Shown: positions 39,622 through 48,336 of the stretch, piece by piece | Numbering within the stretch: position 1 is the stretch's first letter | Layout: each line of letters opens with the position of its first letter | Origin: CAWBJP01 sp963789165 | GTDB taxonomy: Bacteria > Actinomycetota > Acidimicrobiia > IMCC26256 > BP-133 | DNA length: 64,000 bases | Assembly: GCA_963789165.1 (NCBI GenBank) | Contig: CAWBJP010000012.1 | Coordinates: forward strand, 186,001 to 250,000 | Reading direction: 5' to 3' | The notes under the pieces: model-generated | Database searches by the model: none | Told to the model about the DNA's origin: nothing | What the model saw: the letters and a program-made list of their open reading frames with translations, nothing else | Translations under genes and position numbers: made by a program

Positions 39622-42197
39622 GACGAGGGGAGCAGCGACTGCTGCGGCAGGAGGTGGACGAAGCGGTCCCTGTCGATGGCGTCGGCGGTGCGGTGGAGCA
39701 ACTCCAGGATGCGGGTGAGGAAGCCATCGAGCTCGGGGCGGGTGCCGTCCTCCCGAGGTCCTGCGAGCAGGGCGGTATCGGCCAGGCGCAGTGCCGTCGA
39801 GGCCTCCAGCACCAACCGCTCGGGCTCGCTCAGGCGGGGTCCGTGGTCCAGCCTGGCCATGAGGCGCACGTCGACGGCGAGCTGGTCGAGTTGGGAAGCG
39901 AGCGAGCGGGGGTTGTCGGCGTCGATCACCAGGAGGTCGAGGAGCGTTTCGAGCTGGGCATGCGACCGGTAGCGGCGACGGTAGGTGATGATGCTCTCGG
40001 CCGCGATGAGCACCGACTCGAGGAGCAGGCTGTCGGTGGCGGTGCTGCGCTCGACGGTGACGGTCGCTCGTAGAAGGGCGGCGAGCTGCTGGCCCCGTTC
40101 GATGCGCCGGCCCGCGTCCATGAACCGCCAACCGGGGTCGCGCACCATGCTCTCGGCGGCGAGGCCCGACAGGGCGAGCAGGCTCTGCATGATCCGGCCC
40201 AGGGTGTGTTGCACGACCAACGGGCGATGGGGGTCGGAGTCGCGGAGGTCTCGGATCTCGCGGTCGAGGGTGCCCACCACCATCCAGGTGTCGGTCGACA
40301 GCTGGTCGCGTACGGCCCGGGCCGCCCCGAGCAGGTGGCGCACGGCGTGGGCCAGCGTGCCGGGCCGCTTCTCGTCGACCACCAGGTTGAACAGCTCGGC
40401 CCCGGGGGCGGCGAGCCGACCGCTCCCTCCCTCGCCTACGAAGCCCGGGTAGGTGGAGCTCACCCGGGTGATGGCGGTGAGCAGCACCTGCAGGCACTCG
40501 GTGCCGGCGGGGTTGGCGCCCCGCTGGAAGTCATTGCGCCGGTCGTGTGCGGTCCGCACGAGACGGGCCACGGCCTCGGCCCGCTCGGCGTAGCGGCCCA
40601 GCCAGAACAGGTTCTCGGCGGCGCGCGACGACATCGACGCCTCCGGATCGACGGCCGCCGCCGGGGGACCGGCCGCCAGCCAGAACCCGGAGAGCTTCTC
40701 GGGCTCGGAGGCCAGCACCCAGGTGTCCTTGCTGATGGCGCCGGCCTGGTTGGAGATGCGGGGGCTGCCCCCGGAGATGCCGTTTGAGCCGGCCACCCGG
40801 GTCAAGCCGCCGGGCATGGCGGTGTAGGAGTCCCCTCGGGCCACGGCGAAGGCTCGGAGCACGGTCCGGCGGGCCTCGAGCCCGGTTGGGGTGAGCGTCG
40901 GCGCCGAGGCCAGCTCGAGGGTCTCCTGTCCGACCCAGCCCGCCGGATGCGTTTCGATCCGGCGCCGCAGCTCGTCCCGGCCGTCGCGGCCGAGCTCCCA
41001 CGGAAACACCGCCGTTGGCCCGACCCCCCGGGCGATCGGCTTGATCACCAAGCGGTCGAGGTGGGCGAGTACGTGGCGGCGGCTGTCCTCATCGCCGCAC
41101 CACCAGGTGGGTACCGACGGCAGCACCAGCTGCTCGCCCAGGAGGTGCTCGGCCAACCGGGGGAGGTAGGGCAGGAGGCCCGGGTTCTCGAGCACTCCGC
41201 TCCCGAGGGTGTTGACGATGGACACACCGCCGAGGCGGGCCGCCTCGACCAGGCCGGGGACCCCGAGCTTGGAGTCGGGACGCAGCTCGAGCGGGTCGCA
41301 GAACCAGGCGTCGGTCCGGCGCACGATGACGTCGACGCGCTCGAGCCGGCCGAGGGAGCGCAGCCACACCCGGCCGTTGCGCACCGTCAGGTCGGAGCCC
41401 TCCACCAACGGATAGCCGAGGTGGGAAGCCAGGTAGGCGTGCTCGAAGGCGGTCTCGCTCCACGGCCCGGGGCTGAGCAGCACGATGCGGGGATCGTCGG
41501 CGTCGGGTGGGGCGACGTCCTGGAGGGAGGCCCGCAGCGTCCGGAAGAAGGGGGCCAGCCGGTGGACCTGGGAGTCCCGGTACAGGCTCGGGAACACCCG
41601 GGACACGACGACCCGGTTCTCGAGGGCGTAGCCCGCGCCCGACGGCGCCTGGGTGTGGTCGGCCAGCACGGTGCAGTGGCCCGAGCCGTCGCGGACGAGG
41701 TCGACCGCGGTGGTGAACAGCTGCTGGCTGCCGGGTACGCGGATCTGGTCGCACTGGCGGAGGAAGCCGGGGTGGGAGAGGACCAGCTCGGCGGGCAGCA
41801 CCCCGCGGCGCAGCAGCTGGCGGGGGCCGTAGAGGTCGGTGAGGACGAGGTTGAGCAGCTCGGCCCGCTGGATCACGCCGAGCTCGACGCCGCCCCACTC
41901 GTCGCTGGCGAGCAGGACCGGGACCGGATCGAGGCCCCAGGGGGCGGCGGCCGGGGCGGGAGCGGAGGCGGGGTCGTCGTGGCCGTAGACGTTGTAGGTG
42001 ACGCCGTCGTCGTCGAGGAGGCGGCACGCCTCGTCGCGACGGTCGAGGAGCTCGTCGAGGCCCAGATCGTTGAAGACGCGCCCGGCGTGGGCCCAGTGCT
42101 CGCGGATCCGCCCGTCGGCGGTGAGCATCTCGTCGTGCGCCCCCGGCATCTGACGGTAGGAGGCGAGGAGATCGGGCGGCGGCGAGTCGATCGTCAT
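39618..42197 (-). CDS. Circularly permuted ATP-grasp fused to alpha-E domain
   Basis: An 859-residue fusion. Residues 1-about 510 are a CP2-type ATP-grasp: GVTYNVYG, NLVLTDLYGPRQLLRRG, LADHTQAPSGAGYALENR, LLSPGPWSETAFEHAYLA, RPDSKLGVPGLVEAARLGGVSIVN, DRLVIKPIARG and QAGAISKDTWVLA. Residues about 530-859 are the all-helical alpha-E domain, starting MSSRAAENLFWLGRYAERAEAVARLV. The ATG at 42197 overlaps the previous stop (ATGA). In-frame sequence upstream of it is a shadow of the DUF2126 gene. The predicted role is amide or peptide ligation with ATP. Confidence 0.92.
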   Translation of the reverse strand: MTIDSPPPDLLASYRQMPGAHDEMLTADGRIREHWAHAGRVFNDLGLDELLDRRDEACRLLDDDGVTYNVYGHDDPASAPAPAAAPWGLDPVPVLLASDEWGGVELGVIQRAELLNLVLTDLYGPRQLLRRGVLPAELVLSHPGFLRQCDQIRVPGSQQLFTTAVDLVRDGSGHCTVLADHTQAPSGAGYALENRVVVSRVFPSLYRDSQVHRLAPFFRTLRASLQDVAPPDADDPRIVLLSPGPWSETAFEHAYLASHLGYPLVEGSDLTVRNGRVWLRSLGRLERVDVIVRRTDAWFCDPLELRPDSKLGVPGLVEAARLGGVSIVNTLGSGVLENPGLLPYLPRLAEHLLGEQLVLPSVPTWWCGDEDSRRHVLAHLDRLVIKPIARGVGPTAVFPWELGRDGRDELRRRIETHPAGWVGQETLELASAPTLTPTGLEARRTVLRAFAVARGDSYTAMPGGLTRVAGSNGISGGSPRISNQAGAISKDTWVLASEPEKLSGFWLAAGPPAAAVDPEASMSSRAAENLFWLGRYAERAEAVARLVRTAHDRRNDFQRGANPAGTECLQVLLTAITRVSSTYPGFVGEGGSGRLAAPGAELFNLVVDEKRPGTLAHAVRHLLGAARAVRDQLSTDTWMVVGTLDREIRDLRDSDPHRPLVVQHTLGRIMQSLLALSGLAAESMVRDPGWRFMDAGRRIERGQQLAALLRATVTVERSTATDSLLLESVLIAAESIITYRRRYRSHAQLETLLDLLVIDADNPRSLASQLDQLAVDVRLMARLDHGPRLSEPERLVLEASTALRLADTALLAGPREDGTRPELDGFLTRILELLHRTADAIDRDRFVHLLPQQSLLPSS

Positions 42198-45100
42198 GTG
42201 CTCGGTGGTGCCGTCAGCTCGCCGCCGGGCCGGGGTGTCCCCGACGAACTCGGGGTCCCGGGTGTCCCCGAAAATCTGGAGCGTGCCGGAGATCCAGGGT
42301 CCGAGGGTACTCCAGGCTCTGGGCCCCGACGCCCCGCGGCCGGGCCGGCGCCGAGGATGGCGTTGACGTCGACGAGCCCCGGGGTATGTCCCCCGGCGGC
42401 GAAGCGGCTCGCCCGGCGGGCCTCGGCCTCGTGGGCGTTGACCGGGAACCGGTCGTAGGTCCTCCCCCCAGGGTGGCTCACGTGGTAGGTGCAGCCTCCG
42501 AGGGAACGGCCGCTCCACCGGTCGACGAGGTCGAAGATGAGCGGGGCGTGGACCCCGATGGTGGGGTGCAGCGCGGACGGCGGCTTCCAGGCCCGGTAGC
42601 GGACCCCGGCCACGTAGGTCCCCGGCGTGCCGGTGGGGTGCAGCGGGACGGGAACGCCGTTGCAGGTCACCACGTGGCGGTCGGCGGTGAGCCCGGAGGC
42701 CGTCACCTGGAGCCGCTCCACGGAGGAGTCGACGTGGCGGGCCGTGCCGGTGGAGGTCACCTCCTCCCCGAGCACCGACCACGGCTCGATGGCGCCTCGC
42801 AGCTCGAGGGTGACCCCGGCGACGTCGACCGCACCGATGCGAGGGAAGCGGAACTCGAGGAACGGCGCCAGCCAGGCGAGGTCGAAGGCGAACCCGTGGT
42901 GGACGAGGTCGTCGACCACTTCGGCGATGTCGGCGGCCGCGTAGAACGGGAGGAGGAAGCGGTCGTGGAGCTCGGTGCCCCAGCGCACGAGCGGGCCGGC
43001 GTACGGCTCGGCCGTGAAACGGGCCACGAGCGCCCTCACCAGCAGCGCCTGCACGAGGGCCATGCGGGGGTGGGGAGGCATCTCGAAGCCACGCAGTTCG
43101 ATGAGTCCGAGCCGGCCCCGCTCCGAATCCGGGTTGAACAGCTTGTCGATGCACAGCTCGGCCCGGTGCGTGCTGCCCGTGACGTCGACGAGGAGGTGAC
43201 GGAACAGCCGGTCGACGAGCCAGGGCCGTGCCGCGTCGCCGCTGAACCCGGTCTGGCGCTCGAGCTCGGCGAAGGCGATCTCGAGTTCATAGAGGCTCTC
43301 GTGGCGGGCCTCGTCGACGCGGGGAGCCTGACTGGTCGGGCCGATGAACCGGCCTGAGAAGAGGTAGGAGAGGGAAGGATGGTGCTGCCAGTAGGTGATG
43401 ATGCTCCGGAGCAGGTCGGGCCGGCGCAGGAGCGGGCTGTCGGCGGGTGTCGGGCCCCCCAGGGTCAGGTGGTTGCCGCCGCCCGTGCCGGCGTGGGTGC
43501 CGTCGAGATGGAATGTCTCGGTGCCGAGCCGGGTGGCGCGAGCCTCGGCGTGGACGCCGGTGGTGATGTCCACCAGCTCCGTCCACGTCGCCGCCGGGTG
43601 GACGTTGACTTCGAGGACCCCCGGGTCGGGGGTGACGGCGAGCCGGACGAGTCGGGGGTCGATGGGCGGGAGGTAGCCCTCGAGGACGATCGGCCGTCCG
43701 AGCTTGGCGGCCGCCTCCTCGACCACCCCGAGGAGATCGACGGTGTGCTCGAGGTGCTGAACCGGAGGCAGAAACACGAAGAGGTTGCCCTTGCGGGCCT
43801 CGACGCACAGCGCGCCGCGCGGCACCTTCTCGGGCTCGACCTCCTCGGCCTTGCGCCGCCGCGCCGCCGCCATCCGGCCCGGGAGCGGTCGCCGCTCGTC
43901 GAACGACGAGGGCTCGGGGTCCGCCGGTGGCGCCGGCCGCCAGGTGAGGGCCTCGAGCGGCAGGCGCAGGCCCATGGGCGAGTCGCCGGGGACGAGGGCG
44001 AGGTGGCCCCGGCGCAGCGTCCAGCGGGTCGTCGCCCAGCGCGGCCGGGTGCCCGGTCCGGCGTCGGGCTGAGCGTCGGGTCCCGAATCGGGCCCGGAAT
44101 CTGGCCCGGCATCGGGCACAGGGTGGAGGGGGATGACCCAGCCGGCGGGGTCGCCCCGGCCGGCCTCGTCGATGGCGGCGAGGGCGGCGAGGCGGGCGTC
44201 GCTGGCGGCGAGGGCGTCGTCGGTCGGCTCGACATCGAAGGCCGGGGGTTTCCCGCCGGGCAGCCCAGCCTCGACCAGGAGACGGTGCAGCGGGTCCTCG
44301 TAGCCCGGGATGCAGCACCCCTCGGGTAGGCCGAGAGAGGCGGCGATCGAGTGGGCCAGCATGGCGGCGTCAGCAACAGCCGCGGCGTCAGGCGGATCCT
44401 GGGCGCCGCCCGTGAGCACCGCATCGGCGAGCAGGGTGCGTTCGTTCCACAGGGGTTCGCCGTCAGCCCGCCACAGGAGGGTGATCTGCCAGCGGGGCAG
44501 GGGCTCGCCCGGGTACCACTTCCCCTGCCCGTAGTGGATGAGGCCGCCCGCCCCGAAGCGGTCGAGCAGGCGCCGGGCGAGTGCCTCGCCCCGGGCCCGC
44601 TTGTCGGCGCCGTCCGCCGCCGTGGTCCACTCTGCGGCCTCCATGTCGTCGGCCGACACGAAGGTGGGCTCCCCTCCGAGGGTGAGGCGCACGTCGCCGG
44701 CCGCCAGCGCCTTGTCGACCTCATCGCCGAGGGCGTCGATGTCCGCCCACTGCTGCTCGGAATAGGGCAGGGTGACGCGGGGCGGCTCTTCGACCCGACG
44801 GACGATGTTGGAAAACTCGAACGTGACCTCGCACGGCTCGGTGGTCCCGGAGATCGGCGCCGCGCTCGACGGATGCGGCGAGCAGACGAGGGGGAGGTGG
44901 CCCTCCCCGGCCAGGAGTCCCGAGGTGGGGTCGAGACCGATCCAGCCCGCGCCCGGGATATAGGCCTCGGCCCAGGCGTGGAGATCGGTGAAGTCGGCGA
45001 CCGGTCCGTCCCGCGCCTCGTCAGTGCGCAGCTGCACCAGGTAACCGGAGACGAACCGGGCCGCGAGCCCCACCCGGCGGAGGACCTGCACAAGCAGCCA

Positions 45101-45718
45101 GGCGCTGTCCCGGCACGACCCGATCCCCTTCTCGAGTGTCTGGTCGGGGGTCTGCACGCCCGGTTCCATGCGGATCGTGTAGGTGACCGAGCGCTGGACC
45201 CGCTGGTTGAGGGCGACGAGAAAGTCGACGATGGGCTGACCGTCGCCGCCTCTCCGGGGGACACCCCCGTACCCCCGGGGCGAGGCGGGGTCGACGGACC
45301 AGTCCCCGAGCCACTGGGCGAGCAGGGGGCCGGGCTCGTCGTCCGACAGGTGCTGGTTGTCCGAGAGGTAAGGGGCCAGCTCGCGCTCCAGCGTGGCGTC
45401 ATAGGCGAACGGGTAGCGCGCCGCGGACTCCTCGACGAAGAAGTCGAACGGGTTGACGATGGCGAGGTCGGCGACCAGGTCGACCGTGACCGTGAGCTCG
45501 CGGGCCGGCTCGGGGAACACGAGGCGCGCCAGGTGGTTGCCGAAAGGGTCCTGCTGCCAGTTGATGAAGTGCTCAGGGGGCGTGACGGTCAGCGAGTAGG
45601 CGAGGACGGGAGTGCGACAGTGGGGCGCCGGCCGCAGGCGCAGGACGTGGGGTGAGAGCCCCACCGCCCGGTCGAAGCGGTACGACATCCGGTGCTCGAG
45701 CGCGACCCGGATGCTCAT
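42194..45718 (-). CDS. Transglutaminase-DUF2126 protein
   Basis: A 1,174-residue protein. The N-terminal about 290 residues are an intact transglutaminase domain, with Cys in GIGSCRDSAWLLVQVL, His in TDLHAWAEAYIPGAGW and Asp in GLDPTSG. The rest is DUF2126, with DVRLTLGGEPTFVS, RWQITLLWRADGEPLW, HAGTGGGNHLTLGGPTPADSP, TGSTHRAELCIDKLFNPDSERGRLGLIELRGFEMPPH and TYHVSHPGGRTYD. A repeated Gly-Pro-Asp linker sits near residue 545. DUF2126 resembles the glutamine-synthetase/GCS fold and is predicted to ligate amides. It is flanked by ATGA overlaps on both sides. Confidence 0.93.
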   Translation of the reverse strand: MSIRVALEHRMSYRFDRAVGLSPHVLRLRPAPHCRTPVLAYSLTVTPPEHFINWQQDPFGNHLARLVFPEPARELTVTVDLVADLAIVNPFDFFVEESAARYPFAYDATLERELAPYLSDNQHLSDDEPGPLLAQWLGDWSVDPASPRGYGGVPRRGGDGQPIVDFLVALNQRVQRSVTYTIRMEPGVQTPDQTLEKGIGSCRDSAWLLVQVLRRVGLAARFVSGYLVQLRTDEARDGPVADFTDLHAWAEAYIPGAGWIGLDPTSGLLAGEGHLPLVCSPHPSSAAPISGTTEPCEVTFEFSNIVRRVEEPPRVTLPYSEQQWADIDALGDEVDKALAAGDVRLTLGGEPTFVSADDMEAAEWTTAADGADKRARGEALARRLLDRFGAGGLIHYGQGKWYPGEPLPRWQITLLWRADGEPLWNERTLLADAVLTGGAQDPPDAAAVADAAMLAHSIAASLGLPEGCCIPGYEDPLHRLLVEAGLPGGKPPAFDVEPTDDALAASDARLAALAAIDEAGRGDPAGWVIPLHPVPDAGPDSGPDSGPDAQPDAGPGTRPRWATTRWTLRRGHLALVPGDSPMGLRLPLEALTWRPAPPADPEPSSFDERRPLPGRMAAARRRKAEEVEPEKVPRGALCVEARKGNLFVFLPPVQHLEHTVDLLGVVEEAAAKLGRPIVLEGYLPPIDPRLVRLAVTPDPGVLEVNVHPAATWTELVDITTGVHAEARATRLGTETFHLDGTHAGTGGGNHLTLGGPTPADSPLLRRPDLLRSIITYWQHHPSLSYLFSGRFIGPTSQAPRVDEARHESLYELEIAFAELERQTGFSGDAARPWLVDRLFRHLLVDVTGSTHRAELCIDKLFNPDSERGRLGLIELRGFEMPPHPRMALVQALLVRALVARFTAEPYAGPLVRWGTELHDRFLLPFYAAADIAEVVDDLVHHGFAFDLAWLAPFLEFRFPRIGAVDVAGVTLELRGAIEPWSVLGEEVTSTGTARHVDSSVERLQVTASGLTADRHVVTCNGVPVPLHPTGTPGTYVAGVRYRAWKPPSALHPTIGVHAPLIFDLVDRWSGRSLGGCTYHVSHPGGRTYDRFPVNAHEAEARRASRFAAGGHTPGLVDVNAILGAGPAAGRRGPEPGVPSDPGSPARSRFSGTPGTPSSSGTPRPGGELTAPPST

Positions 45719-46689
45719 GCCGACTGGAGCACCGTCTCGGTCGACGGCTCCATCTGGAAGTAGGTGGCGACGAGCAGGTCGTGGAGCCGGCCCAGGCCCT
45801 GTTGCAGGCGGTCGGCGTAGTCGTGGAGTCCGGCGGCCGACAAGCCGTCGAGCTCAGCCTTCGCCAGGAGCTGCTGCACCTCGGCGCAGGCCGCCATCGC
45901 ATCGCTGGGGCGGCACAGCTCGAGCAGGGCGTTGGAGATCTCGATGAGGCAGCGTTCGACTGAGCGGGGGAACTGCGGGTCCCGGAGCAGGAACCGCAGC
46001 GCGGCGGGGCCGGTCACCGTGGACCCGGCGGTGCGCCGGAACATCTGGTGGGCGCTGAGGGAGCGCAGCGCTCCCATCCACGTCACGTCGGCGTACGGGG
46101 TGGCCCCGTCGCGCTGGTCGACCAGGATGGCGGCCTGGACGTCGAGAACCCGGGTCGTCATGTCCGCCCGCTCGAGGGCGCGGCCGATCTCGAGGAAGGC
46201 GTAGGCGTCGTCATGGCTCATGGTGCCTGCGAGCAACCCTGACAGCAGCTGGCACTGGCGGATCAACTCGGCCGTCCACTCCAGTCGGGTACGGCGGTCG
46301 ACGGCCTGGTGGCGCGTCCGCGTCGTCCACAGGTAGAACTGGTTCAGCAGCTCCCACGCCTCGCTGGGCAGGATCGCCCGGGTCACGCGCAGGTTGCCGT
46401 GGGCCTGGGCGACGGAGGCGAGGATCGACCCTGGGTGCTTGTTGTCGGTGGCGAGGAAGCCGACCACGTGCTCCTCCTCGCCCGCCTCGGGCGGGCGGAA
46501 CGCCGCGTCACTTCCGGTCATGGCCAAGAGCGGCGTCCAGCCGACGCCGGCGGCTTTGGGAAGATCCAGGAAGAGCTTGGTATGGAAGTGCACCAGCCGA
46601 GCCGTGGCCTCGGCCCGCTCGAGGTGGCGTCCGGCCCAGTAGACCGACTCAGCCACCCGTGACAGCAACGTGGTGCCCTCGTGGTTCAC
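45715..46689 (-). CDS. Alpha-E domain protein
   Basis: A 324-residue all-alpha protein, alone here but fused to ATP-grasp in the paralogous gene at 39618. Landmarks are TLLSRVAESVYWAGRHLERAEATARL, HDDAYAFLEIGRALERADMTTRVLDVQA and MGALRSLSAHQMFRR. The GTG start overlaps the ATP-grasp stop (GTGA). Its stop overlaps the DUF2126 ATG (ATGA). Its function is unproven; it always travels with ATP-grasp and transglutaminase genes. Confidence 0.93.
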   Translation of the reverse strand: MNHEGTTLLSRVAESVYWAGRHLERAEATARLVHFHTKLFLDLPKAAGVGWTPLLAMTGSDAAFRPPEAGEEEHVVGFLATDNKHPGSILASVAQAHGNLRVTRAILPSEAWELLNQFYLWTTRTRHQAVDRRTRLEWTAELIRQCQLLSGLLAGTMSHDDAYAFLEIGRALERADMTTRVLDVQAAILVDQRDGATPYADVTWMGALRSLSAHQMFRRTAGSTVTGPAALRFLLRDPQFPRSVERCLIEISNALLELCRPSDAMAACAEVQQLLAKAELDGLSAAGLHDYADRLQQGLGRLHDLLVATYFQMEPSTETVLQSA

Positions 46690-48159
46690 GAGAGCGACGG
46701 TCCCTGGCGAGGCAGGCCGGCGGGTACGACGGTGGGGTCGATGACCCAGGTGTCCTTGCTGCCCCCGCCCTGGGAGCTGTTGACCACGAGCGATCCCTCC
46801 TTCAGCGCGACCCGGGTGAGCCCGCCCTGGGTCACATAGGGCTGGTGGCCGGAGAGGATGAAGGGCCGCAGATCGAGGTGCCGGGGCACGATCCGCCCGT
46901 CGTACAGCGTCGGCGCGGTGGAAAGCCGCACGATCGGCTGGGCGACGTAGTCGCGGGGGTTGGCCTCGACCCGCCGCCGTAACTCGTCCTTGGCGACCTC
47001 CGTCGCCGTCGAGCCGACGAAGACACCATAACCGCCCGACCCGTTGGCCGGCTTCACGACCATCTCGTCGAGGTGGGAGAGCACGTGGCTGCGATCGGTG
47101 TCGTGGTGGCACAGCCAGGTCGGAACGTTGGGGATCGCCGGGTCTTCGTCCAGGTAGTAGCGGATCAACGCGGGTACGTAGGCATAGACGACCTTGTCGT
47201 CGGCCACACCCACTCCCGGGGCATTGGCGAGAGCGACATTGCCGGCCCGCCAGGCCCGTATGAAGCCCGGGAACGCCGAGGGTGGAATCGGACTTGAACA
47301 CCTCCGGGTCGAGGAAGAGGTCGTCGACCCGCCGGTAGACGACATCGACGCGGACGAGGCCGCCGACGGTCCGGAGGTAGAGGCAGTCGTCGCGGTGGAC
47401 GACGAGGTCCTTGCCCTCCACCAGGTGGGCGCCCATCTGCTGAGCGAGGAAGGCGTGCTCGAAGTAGGCCGAGTTGAAGATGCCCGGCGTCAGGACCGCG
47501 ATGACGGGTGTCTCGCCCGGCCGGGGCGAGAGGGCGGCGAGGAGGCTGGCCAGCTTGTTGGGGTAGCTGTCGACGGGCTGGATGTCGAGATCGCGGAACA
47601 GGTCGGCGAAGACCCGCTTGGTGACCTGGCGGTTCTCGAGCATGTAGGAGACGCCCGACGGCACGCGCAGGTTGTCCTCGAGCACGTACATCGTCCCGTC
47701 CGCGTCACGCACGAGGTCGCTGCCGCAGATATGGGCCCACACGCCCTGGGGCGGTCGCACCCCGTGGCACTGGGGGCGGTAGTTCACCGACGAAGCCAGC
47801 ACCTCGGCCGGGAACACACCATCGGCCACGACCCTGGCGGCGCCGTACAGGTCGCCGATGAACAGGTTGAGGGCGGTGAGCCGCTGGACGAGCCCCGCCG
47901 AGAGGCGCTGCCACTCCTGGGTCGAGATCACCCGCGGAATGACGTCGAAGGGCCAGTCCCGGTCGATGTTGGCGGCCTCGCTGTACACGGTGAAGGTGAT
48001 ACCCATCGAGCGGATGGCCAGCTCCGCCGCCTCCTGGCGCCCGGCGAGCTCGTCGCCCAGCGACACGAGGTAACGCACCACCCCTTCACAGGCTGGGCGT
48101 GGGTGCCCGTCGACCAGCAGCTCGTCCCAGCATCCCGGGCTCTTGTAGCCGTCCCACAT
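46686..48159 (-). CDS. Circularly permuted type 2 ATP-grasp protein (one frame break)
   Basis: About 490 residues. The N-terminal part reads MWDGYKSPGCWDELL, SMGITFTVYSEAANIDRDWPFDVIPR, LTALNLFIGDLYG, VLEDNLRVPSGVSYMLENRQV and VLTPGIFNSAYFEHAFLAQQMG. After LDPEVFKSDSTLGVPGL the frame shifts by one base near 47265 and continues IRAWRAGNVALANAPGVGVADDK, DEMVVKPANGSGGYGVFVG and GGGSKDTWVI. The joined sequence matches the family without a gap. ATG at 48159 follows AAGAGG and fits homologue N-termini; an in-frame ATG at 48279 would add 40 residues. First gene of the six-gene operon. Confidence 0.85.
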
Positions 48160-48336
48160 GCGCAGCTCGGCCTCTTGGAGTGTTTGGTTTCGAAATGGGA
48201 GGAGAGTGGCCACCTTATGGCGGGGCGACACGTCACCGCTTCGGAGGCCCCGGTTGCGCGCAGGGCGGTTGTCTTTCATGCTCACGGCTAGGTCCACCAG
48301 AGGAGGAGGCCATGCCCGAGGGCGTGGGGACAGCAG
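48160..48336. promoter_or_regulatory. Divergent promoter region
   Basis: The 177 bp between the operon's first gene and the cyclase-LuxR gene should hold promoters in both directions. The minus-strand open frame runs through it to ATG 48279. The plus strand has AGGAGGAGG at 48301 before an ATG at 48312, read in another frame than the annotated gene (codes for MPEGVGTADAYC, stop at 48350). I see no operator palindrome. Confidence 0.4.

Noticed and set aside
42198..43154. The 319 in-frame codons before the ATP-grasp/alpha-E start
   Set aside because: They overlap the DUF2126 gene on the same strand. The encoded peptide is low-complexity Arg/Pro, and ATG 42197 with an ATGA overlap fits the family N-terminus.
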